This document shows positions 30,366 through 40,629 of a DNA stretch of 64,000 bases, one piece after another. The stretch lies in the NCBI RefSeq assembly GCF_019511345.1, contig NZ_JAEUAK010000009.1, forward strand, positions 1 to 64,000, written 5' to 3'. Source of the DNA: Rhizobium mesosinicum. GTDB lineage: Bacteria; Pseudomonadota; Alphaproteobacteria; Rhizobiales; Rhizobiaceae. Each line of letters opens with the position of its first letter. Within the stretch, counting starts at the first letter, position 1. The notes under the pieces were generated by a model that had not been told where the DNA came from, did no database searches, and saw only the letters and a list, made by a program, of their open reading frames with translations. The translations under genes and the position numbers were made by a program.

Positions 30366-32420
30366 TTAGCTGTCGAGGAACGAGCGCAGCTTGCGTGAGC
30401 GGCTCGGATGCTTGAGCTTGCGCAGCGCCTTCGCCTCGATCTGACGGATACGTTCGCGGGTGACCGAGAACTGCTGGCCGACTTCTTCGAGCGTGTGGTC
30501 AGTATTCATGCCAATGCCGAAGCGCATGCGCAGCACACGCTCTTCGCGCGGCGTCAGCGATGCCAGAACGCGGGTCGTCGTCTCGCGCAGGTTCGCCTGG
30601 ATGGCGGCGTCGATCGGAAGCAGCGCATTCTTGTCTTCGATGAAATCGCCGAGATGCGAATCCTCTTCGTCACCCACGGGGGTTTCGAGCGAGATCGGCT
30701 CCTTGGCAATCTTCAGGACCTTGCGGACCTTTTCGAGCGGCATGGCAAGCTTTTCGGCCAGCTCTTCCGGCGTCGGCTCGCGGCCGATTTCATGCAGCAT
30801 CTGGCGCGAGGTACGAACGATCTTGTTGATCGTCTCGATCATGTGCACCGGAATACGGATCGTGCGGGCCTGGTCGGCGATCGAGCGGGTGATCGCCTGA
30901 CGAATCCACCATGTCGCATAGGTCGAGAACTTGTAACCGCGGCGGTATTCGAACTTGTCGACCGCCTTCATCAGGCCGATATTGCCTTCCTGAATGAGGT
31001 CGAGGAACTGCAGACCGCGGTTCGTGTACTTCTTGGCGATGGAGATGACGAGGCGAAGGTTCGCTTCGACCATTTCCTTCTTGGCGATCCGCGCTTCGCG
31101 CTCGCCCTTCTGCACCATGTGCACGATGCGGCGGAATTCCGAGATCGAAATGCCGGTTTCCGTTGCGAGATTCTGGATCTCCTGGCGGATGTCGCGGATC
31201 GTCGTGTTCTCGCTCTTGGCGAATTCCTTCCAGCCGCGAGCGGCCAGATTGCCGATCGACTTCATCCAGTTCGGGTCGAGCTCGGCGCCCTGATACTGTT
31301 CCAGGAACGAGTCACGCTTGACGCCGTAGGATTCGGCCAAACGCAGCAAGCGGCCTTCGTTCTGTACGAGGCGCTTGTTGATGTCATAGAGCTGCTCGAC
31401 CAGCGCGTCGATGCGGTTCTGGTTGAGCGACAGCGACTTGACGGCCTTGATCAGCTCGTCCTTGAGCTCCTTGTAGCGGCGCTCCTGGGCGGAAGACAGC
31501 GTACCGGTGGCAGCAAGGCGCTGCTCGACCTGCTGGTCCTGCAGCTTGCGCAGCTTCTTATAGGTCTCGGCAATAATGTCGAGCGTTTCCATGACCTGCG
31601 GGCGAAGCTCGGCTTCCATCGCGGCGAGCGAGAGGTTCGATTCGTCCTCGTCCTCTTCTTCCTCTTCCGGAGGCATGCCTTCGCCGCCGACATCGGTAAT
31701 GTCGTCGTCACCCGAGCGGGCGCGGCGGGTCTTTTCCTTCTCCTCGGCAGCCTTGCGGTCAGCCTCGATCTTCTCGGGGCTCTGGAACTGCGGGGCAGCC
31801 TTGGCTTCCGGACCGGAATAGGTGGTTTCGAGATCGATGATCTCGCGCAGCAGCGTCGTGCCTTCGTTCAGTTCGTCGCGCCAGATGATCAGCGCCTGGA
31901 ACGTCAGCGGGCTCTCGCAGAGGCCTGCGATCATCGTTTCGCGGCCGGCCTCGATGCGCTTTGCGATGGCGATTTCGCCTTCGCGGGACAGAAGCTCGAC
32001 GGAACCCATCTCGCGCAGATACATGCGCACCGGGTCGTCGGTACGGTCGGTCGGCTCTTTCTTCTTGGTGGTCGCAAGCGCCGTGCCGCCGGAAGGCGCA
32101 AGTTCGCCGCCTTCGCTCTCGTCGTCGCCGGAGCTGTCGTCGTCGTCGCCGCCGGAAGCGCCCGCTTCCTCGGCCTCTTCGTCCTCGATGACGTTGATGC
32201 CCATGTCTGACAGCATCGACATCGTGTCTTCGATCTGTTCGGACGTCACTTCTTCGGAAGGCAGGACGGCGTTGAGCTCGTCCATCGTCACATAGCCGCG
32301 CTTCTTGGCGGCCTTGATCATCTTCTTGACCGCGTCATCGGAAAGATCGAGAAGAGGGCCGTCGCTTGCGCCGTCGCGTTCGACTTCCGCTTCTTCGTTC
32401 TCTTTGACCTTCGTTGCCAT
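30366..32420 (-). CDS. rpoD: RNA polymerase primary sigma factor (RpoD/SigA)
   Basis: A 684-residue housekeeping sigma-70. Region 1.1 is at the N-terminus, followed by an acidic Asp/Glu/Ser-rich insert; 'DDPVRMYLREMGSVELLSREGE' is region 1.2. Regions 2.1-2.4 are 'KKEMVEANLRLVISIAKKYTNRG' and 'FSTYATWWIRQAITRSIADQARTIRIPVHM'. Region 3 follows, and region 4 ends 'FSVTRERIRQIEAKALRKLKHPSR'. The length fits alphaproteobacterial SigA. It is a monocistronic-looking gene here, because kbl-tdh and other genes separate it from dnaG. A terminator lies 26 bases after the stop. Confidence 0.98.
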   Translation of the reverse strand: MATKVKENEEAEVERDGASDGPLLDLSDDAVKKMIKAAKKRGYVTMDELNAVLPSEEVTSEQIEDTMSMLSDMGINVIEDEEAEEAGASGGDDDDSSGDDESEGGELAPSGGTALATTKKKEPTDRTDDPVRMYLREMGSVELLSREGEIAIAKRIEAGRETMIAGLCESPLTFQALIIWRDELNEGTTLLREIIDLETTYSGPEAKAAPQFQSPEKIEADRKAAEEKEKTRRARSGDDDITDVGGEGMPPEEEEEDEDESNLSLAAMEAELRPQVMETLDIIAETYKKLRKLQDQQVEQRLAATGTLSSAQERRYKELKDELIKAVKSLSLNQNRIDALVEQLYDINKRLVQNEGRLLRLAESYGVKRDSFLEQYQGAELDPNWMKSIGNLAARGWKEFAKSENTTIRDIRQEIQNLATETGISISEFRRIVHMVQKGEREARIAKKEMVEANLRLVISIAKKYTNRGLQFLDLIQEGNIGLMKAVDKFEYRRGYKFSTYATWWIRQAITRSIADQARTIRIPVHMIETINKIVRTSRQMLHEIGREPTPEELAEKLAMPLEKVRKVLKIAKEPISLETPVGDEEDSHLGDFIEDKNALLPIDAAIQANLRETTTRVLASLTPREERVLRMRFGIGMNTDHTLEEVGQQFSVTRERIRQIEAKALRKLKHPSRSRKLRSFLDS

Positions 32421-32940
32421 TTATATCGTCGCCTTCCTGACGCTATTCATACTCGCTGCGATGAATGGTCGTCTCGTGGCCCGGCGCGTGCATGCGCACC
32501 GGCCTCGAATCACCTATACCCACCTAACGGGATGACATTTAAAGCCTGATTAACCATGATCGCCGGCATCGGACAGCAAAACTTCATTGCTATTGGATCT
32601 CCGGCCATGGTTATGCGATCCGCCTTGACCCAGTTCACCGCTCAAGTCGAATGGTGATTCCCACAAAATTTGTTCTCGTCAAGCTTTTCCAGAAAAAAAG
32701 CCACCGAAAACCCGGAAAAAGCCTTATCCACAGGCTTTGAACCGCGCCAGCGATTGCGAAGCTTATCTAGTATGTCACCGCCAAAAGACAAGGGCGAAAG
32801 ATTCGGCCCTTGACTTTATTGAACGGCTTGGCGTGACAGCCCCTCATAGGCGTTCGCCGTCAGGGCCGATAGATCGAGTGCTGGCATACAGCACGGATTG
32901 ACGGACTCTATCTCCGTTCGGCGCTGTCGCATCGCGCCTC
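32421..32940. other. rpoD upstream region with a CtrA-like motif
   Basis: This 520-base gap lies between the tdh stop (32941) and the rpoD start. It holds the rpoD promoter on the minus strand. TTAA-N7-TTAACC at 32539-32555 matches the CtrA recognition pattern, although such a short motif can occur by chance. A terminator hairpin for the kbl-tdh transcript is at 32782-32812. No gene is seen. Confidence 0.5.
32782..32812 (-). terminator. Terminator of the kbl-tdh operon
   Basis: On the minus strand CAAGGGC pairs with GCCCTTG around a 10-base loop and is followed by TCTTTT. It lies about 130 bases after the tdh stop. Confidence 0.65.
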
Positions 32941-33978
<1,038 letters not shown>

Positions 33979-33999
33979 GATCGTATTCTCCTCAAGGCC

Positions 34000-35187
34000 T
34001 TAGATAACGCCGAGTTCGCGGCCGGCTTCGGCAAAAGCGGCGATCGCCCGCTCCACATCAGCCTTGGAATGCGCGGCCGACATCTGCGTGCGGATGCGTG
34101 CCTGCCCCTTCGGCACGACGGGAAAGGAGAAGCCGATCACATAGACGCCCTTCTTCAGCATCAGCGCCGCCATATCCTGCGCGAGCTTCGCATCCCCCAG
34201 CATGACCGGAATGATCGGATGCCCCTCGCCTGCGAGCGTGAAGCCGAGCTTGGTCATTTCGGAGCGGAAGAGCGCCGCATTGGCCGACAGCCGCTCGCGC
34301 AGCGCATCGCCATTGTCGATGAGGTCGAAAACCTTCAGCGAGGCAGCCGCAATGACCGGCGCCAGCGTGTTGGAGAAGAGATAGGGGCGCGAACGCTGCC
34401 GCAGCCATTCGACGATCTCGGCCTTTGCCGAGGTATAACCGCCCGATGCGCCGCCAAGCGCCTTGCCGAGCGTGCCGGTGATGATATCCACCCGGCCTTC
34501 GACGCCGCAATATTCCGGCGAGCCGCGGCCATGCTTGCCGACGAAACCGACGGCATGGCTGTCATCCACCATGACCATCGCGCCGTATTTCTCGGCGAGA
34601 TCGCAAACGCCCTGGAGATTGGCGATGATGCCGTCCATGGAGAAGACGCCGTCGGTCGCAATCATCTTGAAGCGGCTGCCTTCGGCCTTCTTCAGCTCTT
34701 CTTCCAGCGCCGCCATGTCATTGTTGGTGTAGCGGAAGCGCTTGGCCTTGGAGAGGCGCACGCCATCGATGATCGAGGCATGGTTCAACGCATCGGAAAT
34801 GATCGCATCCTCTTCGGACAGCAGCGTCTCGAACAGGCCGCCATTGGCATCGAAGCAAGAGGAATAGAGGATCGTGTCTTCCATACCGAGGAAGGAGGAG
34901 ATGCGCGCCTCGAGCTGCTTGTGCTCTTCCTGCGTTCCGCAGATAAAACGCACCGAGGCCATGCCATAACCATAGCGGTCGAGCGCCTTCTTGCCGGCAT
35001 CCGCCAGCTCTTCGTTGTCGGCTAGGCCGAGATAATTGTTGGCGCAGAAATTCAGCACGCGCTCGCCGGACGCAATGGCGATTTCGCCGGCCTGCTTCGA
35101 TGTGATGACACGTTCGGACTTGTAGAGGCCGGCATCCTTGAGCGAAGCAAGCTCCGACTGCAGGTGGGAGAGAAATGCTTTTGTCAT
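34000..35187 (-). CDS. kbl: 2-amino-3-ketobutyrate CoA ligase (glycine C-acetyltransferase)
   Basis: PLP-dependent enzyme of 395 residues that turns 2-amino-3-oxobutanoate and CoA into glycine and acetyl-CoA. The PLP-binding Lys is in 'GTLGKALGGASGGY'; 'LNFCANNYLGLADNEEL' and 'VDDSHAVGFVGKHG' are typical alpha-oxoamine synthase motifs. The ATG at 35187 follows AAGGGCG and is preferred over an upstream start. It forms an operon with tdh. Confidence 0.96.
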   Translation of the reverse strand: MTKAFLSHLQSELASLKDAGLYKSERVITSKQAGEIAIASGERVLNFCANNYLGLADNEELADAGKKALDRYGYGMASVRFICGTQEEHKQLEARISSFLGMEDTILYSSCFDANGGLFETLLSEEDAIISDALNHASIIDGVRLSKAKRFRYTNNDMAALEEELKKAEGSRFKMIATDGVFSMDGIIANLQGVCDLAEKYGAMVMVDDSHAVGFVGKHGRGSPEYCGVEGRVDIITGTLGKALGGASGGYTSAKAEIVEWLRQRSRPYLFSNTLAPVIAAASLKVFDLIDNGDALRERLSANAALFRSEMTKLGFTLAGEGHPIIPVMLGDAKLAQDMAALMLKKGVYVIGFSFPVVPKGQARIRTQMSAAHSKADVERAIAAFAEAGRELGVI

Positions 35188-35318
35188 TGTAAACGCCCTT
35201 ATCCCAAAAACGTCCTCCGATGGGCGCTGCAATTAGCACAAAGCAGGTGCTGATGTCCCTGATCCGGTACGAAAATATTTTCCGTAGCTGAGGATCCGCC
35301 GTGGCAGACATTGAAATG

Positions 35319-35349
35319 AATATCCAAAAGAGATATTTGCATATGCAAA
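35319..35349. promoter_or_regulatory. VapBC operator palindromes
   Basis: TTTGCATATGCAAA (35336-35349) is a perfect 14-base palindrome 13 bases before the antitoxin ATG. Additional ATATC/GATAT pieces flank it (from about 35319 and around 35352-35358). Such dyads in front of antitoxin genes are bound by the antitoxin for autorepression. Confidence 0.65.
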
Positions 35350-35362
35350 AAGGAATATCATC

Positions 35363-35605
35363 ATGGCGCTTTATATTCGGGACCCCGAAGTCGACGAGCT
35401 TGCAAGTGAGCTACAGCGTTTGACCAAGGCTGCGACAAAAACCGACGCGGTGCGAACGGCGCTCCATCATGAGCTTGCGCGCGCACGGCAAAGCCAGCCG
35501 CTGCGTGAACGCCTTGCGCGTGCAAAATCGCTGGCGGATGCGATGGGACCAAATGATCCGTCATTCGATATGAAGAAATTCAGCGACGAGATGTGGGGCA
35601 GCTGA
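35363..35605 (+). CDS. vapB: VapB-type antitoxin
   Basis: An 80-residue antitoxin. The N-terminus 'MALYIRDPEVDELASELQRL' is a ribbon-helix-like DNA-binding segment of the Rv0623/PSK_trans_fac type, and the C-terminal 'SFDMKKFSDEMW' would wrap the toxin. The ATG follows AAGGA. It overlaps vapC by one base (TGATG), as usual in toxin-antitoxin operons. The palindrome upstream probably mediates autoregulation. vapB-type names are given by family, not by a named locus. Confidence 0.85.
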   Translation: MALYIRDPEVDELASELQRLTKAATKTDAVRTALHHELARARQSQPLRERLARAKSLADAMGPNDPSFDMKKFSDEMWGS

Positions 35606-36027
35606 TGTTCATCGACGCATCGGCAATCGTCGCCATCCTTGCTCGAGAGCCTGGCCATGAGGAGCTTGAAAAGACTTTGGCGGCCTCGGGTAATCCCACC
35701 ATGCACATCTCGCCCCTCGTCCGCTTCGAAGCCATTCAAGCGCTCGCGCGGCAAAAGACGCCGATCGGCAAGAAGACGACACCTGAACTCTTAGAGGCAG
35801 CGGCCCAAGCGGTGGATGCATTCGCCGAAGATCTGGTTCTTGACGAGATTCCGATCTCACATGAGATCGGCGAAGGTGCCCTGTCTGCAAGCATGCACTA
35901 CGGAAAAGTCGTTGGTCATCCGGCAGATCTGAATTTCGGCGATTGTTTTGCCTATGCTTGCGCCAAAGCACTGAAAACGCGCCTTCTCTACAAAGGCAAC
36001 GATTTCCTCCATACAGACCTTGCCTGA
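35605..36027 (+). CDS. vapC: VapC-type PIN-domain toxin
   Basis: A 140-residue PIN ribonuclease. The acidic active-site set is visible: Asp in 'MFIDASAIVAIL', Glu in 'RFEAIQAL', Asp in 'NFGDCFAYACAKA', and a further Asp near the end ('NDFLHTDL'). It should cut RNA unless held by VapB. The ATG overlaps the vapB stop by one base. It is intact and of normal length. Confidence 0.87.
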   Translation: MFIDASAIVAILAREPGHEELEKTLAASGNPTMHISPLVRFEAIQALARQKTPIGKKTTPELLEAAAQAVDAFAEDLVLDEIPISHEIGEGALSASMHYGKVVGHPADLNFGDCFAYACAKALKTRLLYKGNDFLHTDLA

Positions 36028-36148
36028 CTACCTTCTCAAGGATCAATCGTTTGGGGATCAGGACTGCCGTCGATATCCACGAATCCAAAAACCGCTATGC
36101 TGGATCGGACTTCCGCATCGCATGCAGCGAAAGATCAGTGCAGCCGGG

Positions 36149-38014
36149 CTATTCGTCGTGAGAGAGGATGATATCGAGGAAAGCGTCGCCGTAGCGCTCG
36201 AGCTTCGACTGGCCGACACCGGAAATGCCAAGCAACTCCTTGCGGCTGCGCGGGCGCTCAGTGGCAAAAGCAATCAGCGTCGTATCCGGGAAGACGACAT
36301 AGGGCGGCACGCCAAGCGACTTGGCGATCGACATACGCTCGGCCCTGAGTGCCTCGAACAATGCACTATCCGTACCCGATAGCCCCGTCCTGCGCTCCGC
36401 GCGCTCGGTCTTCTTCGCCCGTCGCTCGGAAGGCGCACGATCTTTGCGGAAGAAGACCTCGCGTTCGCGCTTGAAGACGGCACGCGCCTCCGGCTCAAGC
36501 TTCAAGGCTCCAAAAGCCTCATGATCGACGCGGATCAGTCCCATCGCCATCAGCTGGCGATAAACTGATTGCCATGTGCGGACCGGGATATCTTTGCCCG
36601 CGCCGAAGACCGGCATGTCGACATGGCGGAAGCGTTCCGTCTTCTCGTTGACATTGCCGACAAGCACGTCGATGACGTGGCCGGCGCCGAAACGCTCACC
36701 GGTGCGATAGACGGCCGCCAATGCCTTGATCGCAGCGTCGGTTCCATCCCAGGTCTCGACCGGTTTCAGGCAGGTATCGCAGCTGCCGCACTTGCCGCCA
36801 TGCGCTTCGCCGAAATGCGCCAGGATCGCCTGCCGCCGGCAGGATGCGGTCTCGCAGATCGCCAGCAGCGCATTCAGCTTGCCGCGCTCGATGCGCTTGA
36901 TCTCCTCGGCCGCGTTGCCCTCATCGATCATCCGCCGGCGTTGGATCACATCGGCCATGCCATAGGCCATCCACACCTCGGACGGCAGTCCATCGCGACC
37001 CGCACGCCCTGTCTCCTGATAATAGGCCTCGACTGAACCCGGCAGATCGAGATGAGCGACATAACGCACATTCGGCTTGTCGATACCCATGCCGAAGGCG
37101 ACGGTTGCCACAAGGCAAAGCTCTTCTTCCTTGAGGAAAGCATCCTGGTTGGCATCACGCAGCGCCCGATCCATACCGGCATGATAGGGCAAAGCCCGGA
37201 TGCCCTGCGTGTTCAGCCAGTCGGCCGTCTCTTCCACCTTGGCGCGCGACAGGCAGTAGACGATGCCGCTATTGCCCTTGTGGCCGGACAGGAAGCGCAG
37301 GAGTTGCTGGCGCGGCTGATCCCGCTCGACGATTTCATAGGAAATGTTCGGCCGGTCAAAACTGGTGGTGAAGACTGCGGCATTATCGAGCATGAGCCGC
37401 TCGATAATGTCCTCCCGCGTATGCGCATCGGCAGTCGCCGTCAGCGCAATGCGCGGCACGCCCGGATATTGCTCCGCAAGCCTGCCGAGCTCGCGATATT
37501 CCGGCCGAAAGTCGTGGCCCCATTGCGAAACGCAATGCGCTTCATCGATGGCGAATAGTGCAATCCTGGCATTACCGATCAGCTCGCGGAACCCATCCAT
37601 CAGGATACGCTCGGGCGTCACATAGAACAGATCAAGTTCGCCGGAGGAAATGCCGCGCCGGATTGCGACATATTCTTCGCGCGAAATGGATGAGTTCAGC
37701 GCTGCGGCGCGAATGCCGAGCTGCTTCATCGCTTCCACCTGATCACGCATCAGCGCAATCAGCGGCGAAACGACGATGCCAAGACCCGGGCGGCAAAGCG
37801 CCGGGATCTGGAAGCAGAGCGATTTGCCGGCACCCGTCGGGAAGAGCACGACCGCATCGCCGCCGGCAACAACGTGCTCGACCACTTCCTGCTGCCGGCC
37901 GCGAAAGGCGGAATAGCCATAGACGCGCTTCAGCACATCAAGCGGCTTGGCCGCGCCTGAAAACAGCGCATCGGATGCGGAGAAGGACGGTTCGTTGTGT
38001 TCGGCCTGCGACAT
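36149..38014 (-). CDS. recQ: ATP-dependent DNA helicase RecQ
   Basis: A 621-residue 3'-5' helicase used in recombination repair. Walker A is 'FPTGAGKSLCF', the DEAH box is 'AIDEAHCVSQWGHDFRPEY', and the RQC zinc cysteines are in 'CRRQAILAHFGEAHGGKCGSCDTC'. An HRDC domain ends the protein ('LRAERMSIAKSLGVPPYVVFPD'). It starts one base inside the dnaG stop (TGATG), so translation is coupled to primase. Confidence 0.96.
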   Translation of the reverse strand: MSQAEHNEPSFSASDALFSGAAKPLDVLKRVYGYSAFRGRQQEVVEHVVAGGDAVVLFPTGAGKSLCFQIPALCRPGLGIVVSPLIALMRDQVEAMKQLGIRAAALNSSISREEYVAIRRGISSGELDLFYVTPERILMDGFRELIGNARIALFAIDEAHCVSQWGHDFRPEYRELGRLAEQYPGVPRIALTATADAHTREDIIERLMLDNAAVFTTSFDRPNISYEIVERDQPRQQLLRFLSGHKGNSGIVYCLSRAKVEETADWLNTQGIRALPYHAGMDRALRDANQDAFLKEEELCLVATVAFGMGIDKPNVRYVAHLDLPGSVEAYYQETGRAGRDGLPSEVWMAYGMADVIQRRRMIDEGNAAEEIKRIERGKLNALLAICETASCRRQAILAHFGEAHGGKCGSCDTCLKPVETWDGTDAAIKALAAVYRTGERFGAGHVIDVLVGNVNEKTERFRHVDMPVFGAGKDIPVRTWQSVYRQLMAMGLIRVDHEAFGALKLEPEARAVFKREREVFFRKDRAPSERRAKKTERAERRTGLSGTDSALFEALRAERMSIAKSLGVPPYVVFPDTTLIAFATERPRSRKELLGISGVGQSKLERYGDAFLDIILSHDE

Positions 38015-39999
38015 CAGTGGCTCGCGGCGCCCTTGACGCGGCCTGAGAGCACACCGAAGCCATCGATGATGGCTTCCTGATTCTCAAGCCGCAACGCCTC
38101 GTATTGCACTTCTTGCGATGCGCGCATCAGCCGATCGATCTCCGCATCATCACCGGCCTCCGTCGCCTGCGCGATATCGCGCTCCAGCTCGATCTTCTGC
38201 CAGCGCAGGTCCTTGGCGCGCTTGTGGAAGGCAAGCGCCTGGCGATAGCCTTCGCGCGCATCCTCCATCGCTGCCTCCTCCGTCGCCGTCCAGAGCCGGG
38301 CATTGCGCACCTGCTGATCGAGGCTCTTGAGCAGCGGACCGAAACCGGCAACATCGAGGCATTCCAGCAGATAGTCGCGCGTCAGATGCGGTCCGGCGAC
38401 GACTGCGGCCGCACCCAGCATTTCGGACCAGAGCTTCTGCAGTTCGCGACTGTCGTATTCTATGGAAGCGATTTCGTCGTAATCGTCGAGCATCAAGGCG
38501 GGATGGTTGATGACGGTCAGCGCCAGCACGCATTCTCTCAGCGCCGTATTGTCCTGGTGCCCCCGCACGAGGCCCGAACGGGTCAGACGATCCGACGCGG
38601 CAACCGGCGTTCGAGGTCCCGCCGGAGCGCCACCTTTCTGGCCTCGGAAATTGCCGCCATTTCCACCGCCGAAATTGCGCCGCTCGTTGCCACCGCGGTT
38701 CTGGAACTGAGGCTGGAAGAAGCTGTTCAGCCGATCGCGCATATCCTGCTGGTAATGGCGCCGCACATTCTCGTCGGCGATGACGGCAACGAGCTGCCTC
38801 AGTCGTGCTTCCAGTTCAGCGCGCGCTTCCGGCGTATCGAACTTGCCGGCTCTCACCTCGCGATCCCAGAGCATTTCCGAGAGCGGCTTGGCCTGTGCCA
38901 TGACCCTGTCGAAAGGTGCCCTGCCCTCGTGCTTCACGAGGTCATCAGGATCCTTGCCATCGGGCAGTAACGCGAAACGCACGCTGCGCCCCGGCTTCAG
39001 ATGCGGCAGGGCCAGATCGGCGGCGCGGTTGGCGGCACGAATGCCGGCGCCGTCGCCGTCGAAGCAGAGCACCGGCTGCGATGTCATCTTCCACAGCAGA
39101 TCGAGCTGGTTTTCCGTCAGCGCTGTGCCGAGCGGTGCCACGGCATTTTCGACACCGGCCTGATGCAGCGCGATGACATCCATATAGCCTTCGACGGCGA
39201 TGATCGTGCCCTCGCCATTCGAACCCTGCATCGAGCGGCGCGCACGGGCGAAATTGTAGAGTACGTTGCCCTTATGGAAGAGCTCCGTCTCATTGGAATT
39301 GAGATATTTCGCCGGCGCATCCGGCGACATGGCGCGTCCGCCGAAGGCGATGACCTTTTCGCGGGAGGAAAGGATCGGGAACATGATGCGGTCGCGGAAC
39401 CGGTCATAGGAAACCGGCACGTTTTCATGCACCACTAGCCCGCAGGCCTCGATCTGCTCTTTGCTGACACCCTTGCCAGCCAAAAATTCTTTCAGCGCAT
39501 TGCGGCTGTCGGGTGCAAAACCGAGCCTGAAGGTCTCGATCGTCCGCCCCGTCAGACCGCGATCGCGCAAATAGGCGCGCGCCCTGGCTCCATTTGCCGT
39601 CTGCAACTGATCCTGGAAGAACTGCGTCGCCAGTTCCATGACGTCGAGAAGCGAGGTGCGCTCCTTCTCGCGCTTTTCCATCTGAGGATCGGCAACCGGC
39701 ATTGGCACGCCCGCCATATCGGCGATCGTCTGCACAGCTTCGGGGAAGCTCTGACCTTCGAGCTCGGTCAGGAAGCGGAAATGGTCGCCGGTCACGCCGC
39801 AACCGAAGCAATGGTAGCGACCCTTGCGGTCCTCGCAGTGGAAGCTCGGCGACTTCTCGCCGTGGAAGGGGCAACAGGCCCAATAATCGCCGCGCGATAC
39901 ATTGGTCTTGCGCTTGTCCCAGCTCACGCGCCGCGCAATCACGTTCGATATAGGAACGCGGTCGCGGATATCGTCCAGGAAGGTGGGGGAAAAGCGCAT
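38014..39999 (-). CDS. dnaG: DNA primase DnaG
   Basis: A 661-residue primase that makes RNA primers at the replication fork. The CHC2 zinc finger is 'CCPFHGEKSPSFHCEDRKGRYHCFGCGVTGD' (residues about 42-72, in parts). The TOPRIM domain has 'AVEGYMDVIALHQAGV' and 'CFDGDGAG'. A Gly/Asn-rich linker precedes the C-terminal helicase-binding domain. The ATG at 39999 is preferred because AAGAGGT precedes it. It is coupled to recQ. Confidence 0.96.
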   Translation of the reverse strand: MRFSPTFLDDIRDRVPISNVIARRVSWDKRKTNVSRGDYWACCPFHGEKSPSFHCEDRKGRYHCFGCGVTGDHFRFLTELEGQSFPEAVQTIADMAGVPMPVADPQMEKREKERTSLLDVMELATQFFQDQLQTANGARARAYLRDRGLTGRTIETFRLGFAPDSRNALKEFLAGKGVSKEQIEACGLVVHENVPVSYDRFRDRIMFPILSSREKVIAFGGRAMSPDAPAKYLNSNETELFHKGNVLYNFARARRSMQGSNGEGTIIAVEGYMDVIALHQAGVENAVAPLGTALTENQLDLLWKMTSQPVLCFDGDGAGIRAANRAADLALPHLKPGRSVRFALLPDGKDPDDLVKHEGRAPFDRVMAQAKPLSEMLWDREVRAGKFDTPEARAELEARLRQLVAVIADENVRRHYQQDMRDRLNSFFQPQFQNRGGNERRNFGGGNGGNFRGQKGGAPAGPRTPVAASDRLTRSGLVRGHQDNTALRECVLALTVINHPALMLDDYDEIASIEYDSRELQKLWSEMLGAAAVVAGPHLTRDYLLECLDVAGFGPLLKSLDQQVRNARLWTATEEAAMEDAREGYRQALAFHKRAKDLRWQKIELERDIAQATEAGDDAEIDRLMRASQEVQYEALRLENQEAIIDGFGVLSGRVKGAASH

Positions 40000-40310
40000 C
40001 TCTACCTCTTGCAGAACATCCATATAAGCAGCTTTGCCGCGCTGCGCCACGAAACTTCTGCCGTAAATCCCGCTTTTCACAGGGCCGAGGAGATTGTCAC
40101 AAACGCCTGCCGATGCCACTCAACAAAGCGTTATCGGACCCTGGCAGCAGGTGCGACATTTTTGACATTTCCCAATTTTCGCGAAGCCGGCAATGTCCAT
40201 TTCGCGAAAAGCCAACCCAAAGAAAGAAGACGTAAAAACAATATGTTACGATAGATCACGAGCGGGCCACTCGACCTTTCGTGGTCGTCAGGACCGAACT
40301 TCATATTCAC

Positions 40311-40346
40311 ATCCCGGAAGGCCAAATCCGGGATTATTATATTTTT
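40311..40346 (+). terminator. Intrinsic terminator 1
   Basis: ATCCCGGA (40311-40318) pairs with TCCGGGAT (40327-40334), then TATTATATTTTT follows. No protein gene reads into it from the left on the plus strand. Confidence 0.6.
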
Positions 40347-40507
40347 GTAATTTGAATAAGCCGGGGCCTGGCCATAAGTTCGATCTCAACAAAGCGATCC
40401 CCAAGCGAGGCACCATCCCTACCCCCGGCGCCGCCTCGCAAGGGTGCCTTTGCAAATACCCGCCGGCTTGGGTTTCGACCCTGTGTCGCTGACGGAAGCA
40501 AAGAGCA

Positions 40508-40548
40508 AGAAGGCAGGAGCGCCCCCAGCTCCTGCCTTCTTAATTTTT
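40508..40548 (+). terminator. Intrinsic terminator 2
   Basis: AAGAAGGCAGGAG (40508-40520) pairs over 13 bases with CTCCTGCCTTCTT (40530-40542), followed by AATTTTTG. This is one of the strongest terminators in the window, and no known gene lies upstream on this strand. Confidence 0.85.
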
Positions 40549-40629
40549 GGGCTATACGCAGCCGTTTTATTGAGCTTTACCTTACCAATTAACCCCTAAA
40601 ACACAAAAGCATTGACACTTCCAATAGGC

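Larger units (their letters stand above)
40000..40629. ncRNA. Candidate small RNA region with two terminators
   Basis: This 630-base gap has no convincing protein gene. It carries two intrinsic terminators reading on the plus strand (40311-40346 and 40508-40548) with no upstream plus-strand gene. The stretch between them has further hairpins: GCGAGGC/GCCTCGC and a TTCG-loop hairpin GGGT-TTCG-ACCC at 40470-40481. One or two small RNAs ending at these terminators are likely. No known RNA family was recognised. The dnaG promoter lies on the minus strand near 40000-40150. Confidence 0.5.

Noticed and set aside
30408..32210. A 600-codon open frame antisense to rpoD
   Set aside because: It mirrors the sigma factor codons and has Arg/Leu-rich composition with no start signal or family resemblance.
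40000..40629. AbcR-type tandem small RNAs in this gap
   Set aside because: In Rhizobiales those genes lie next to lsrB, which here begins at 63449 and continues past the window; sequence features specific to AbcR were not recognised.
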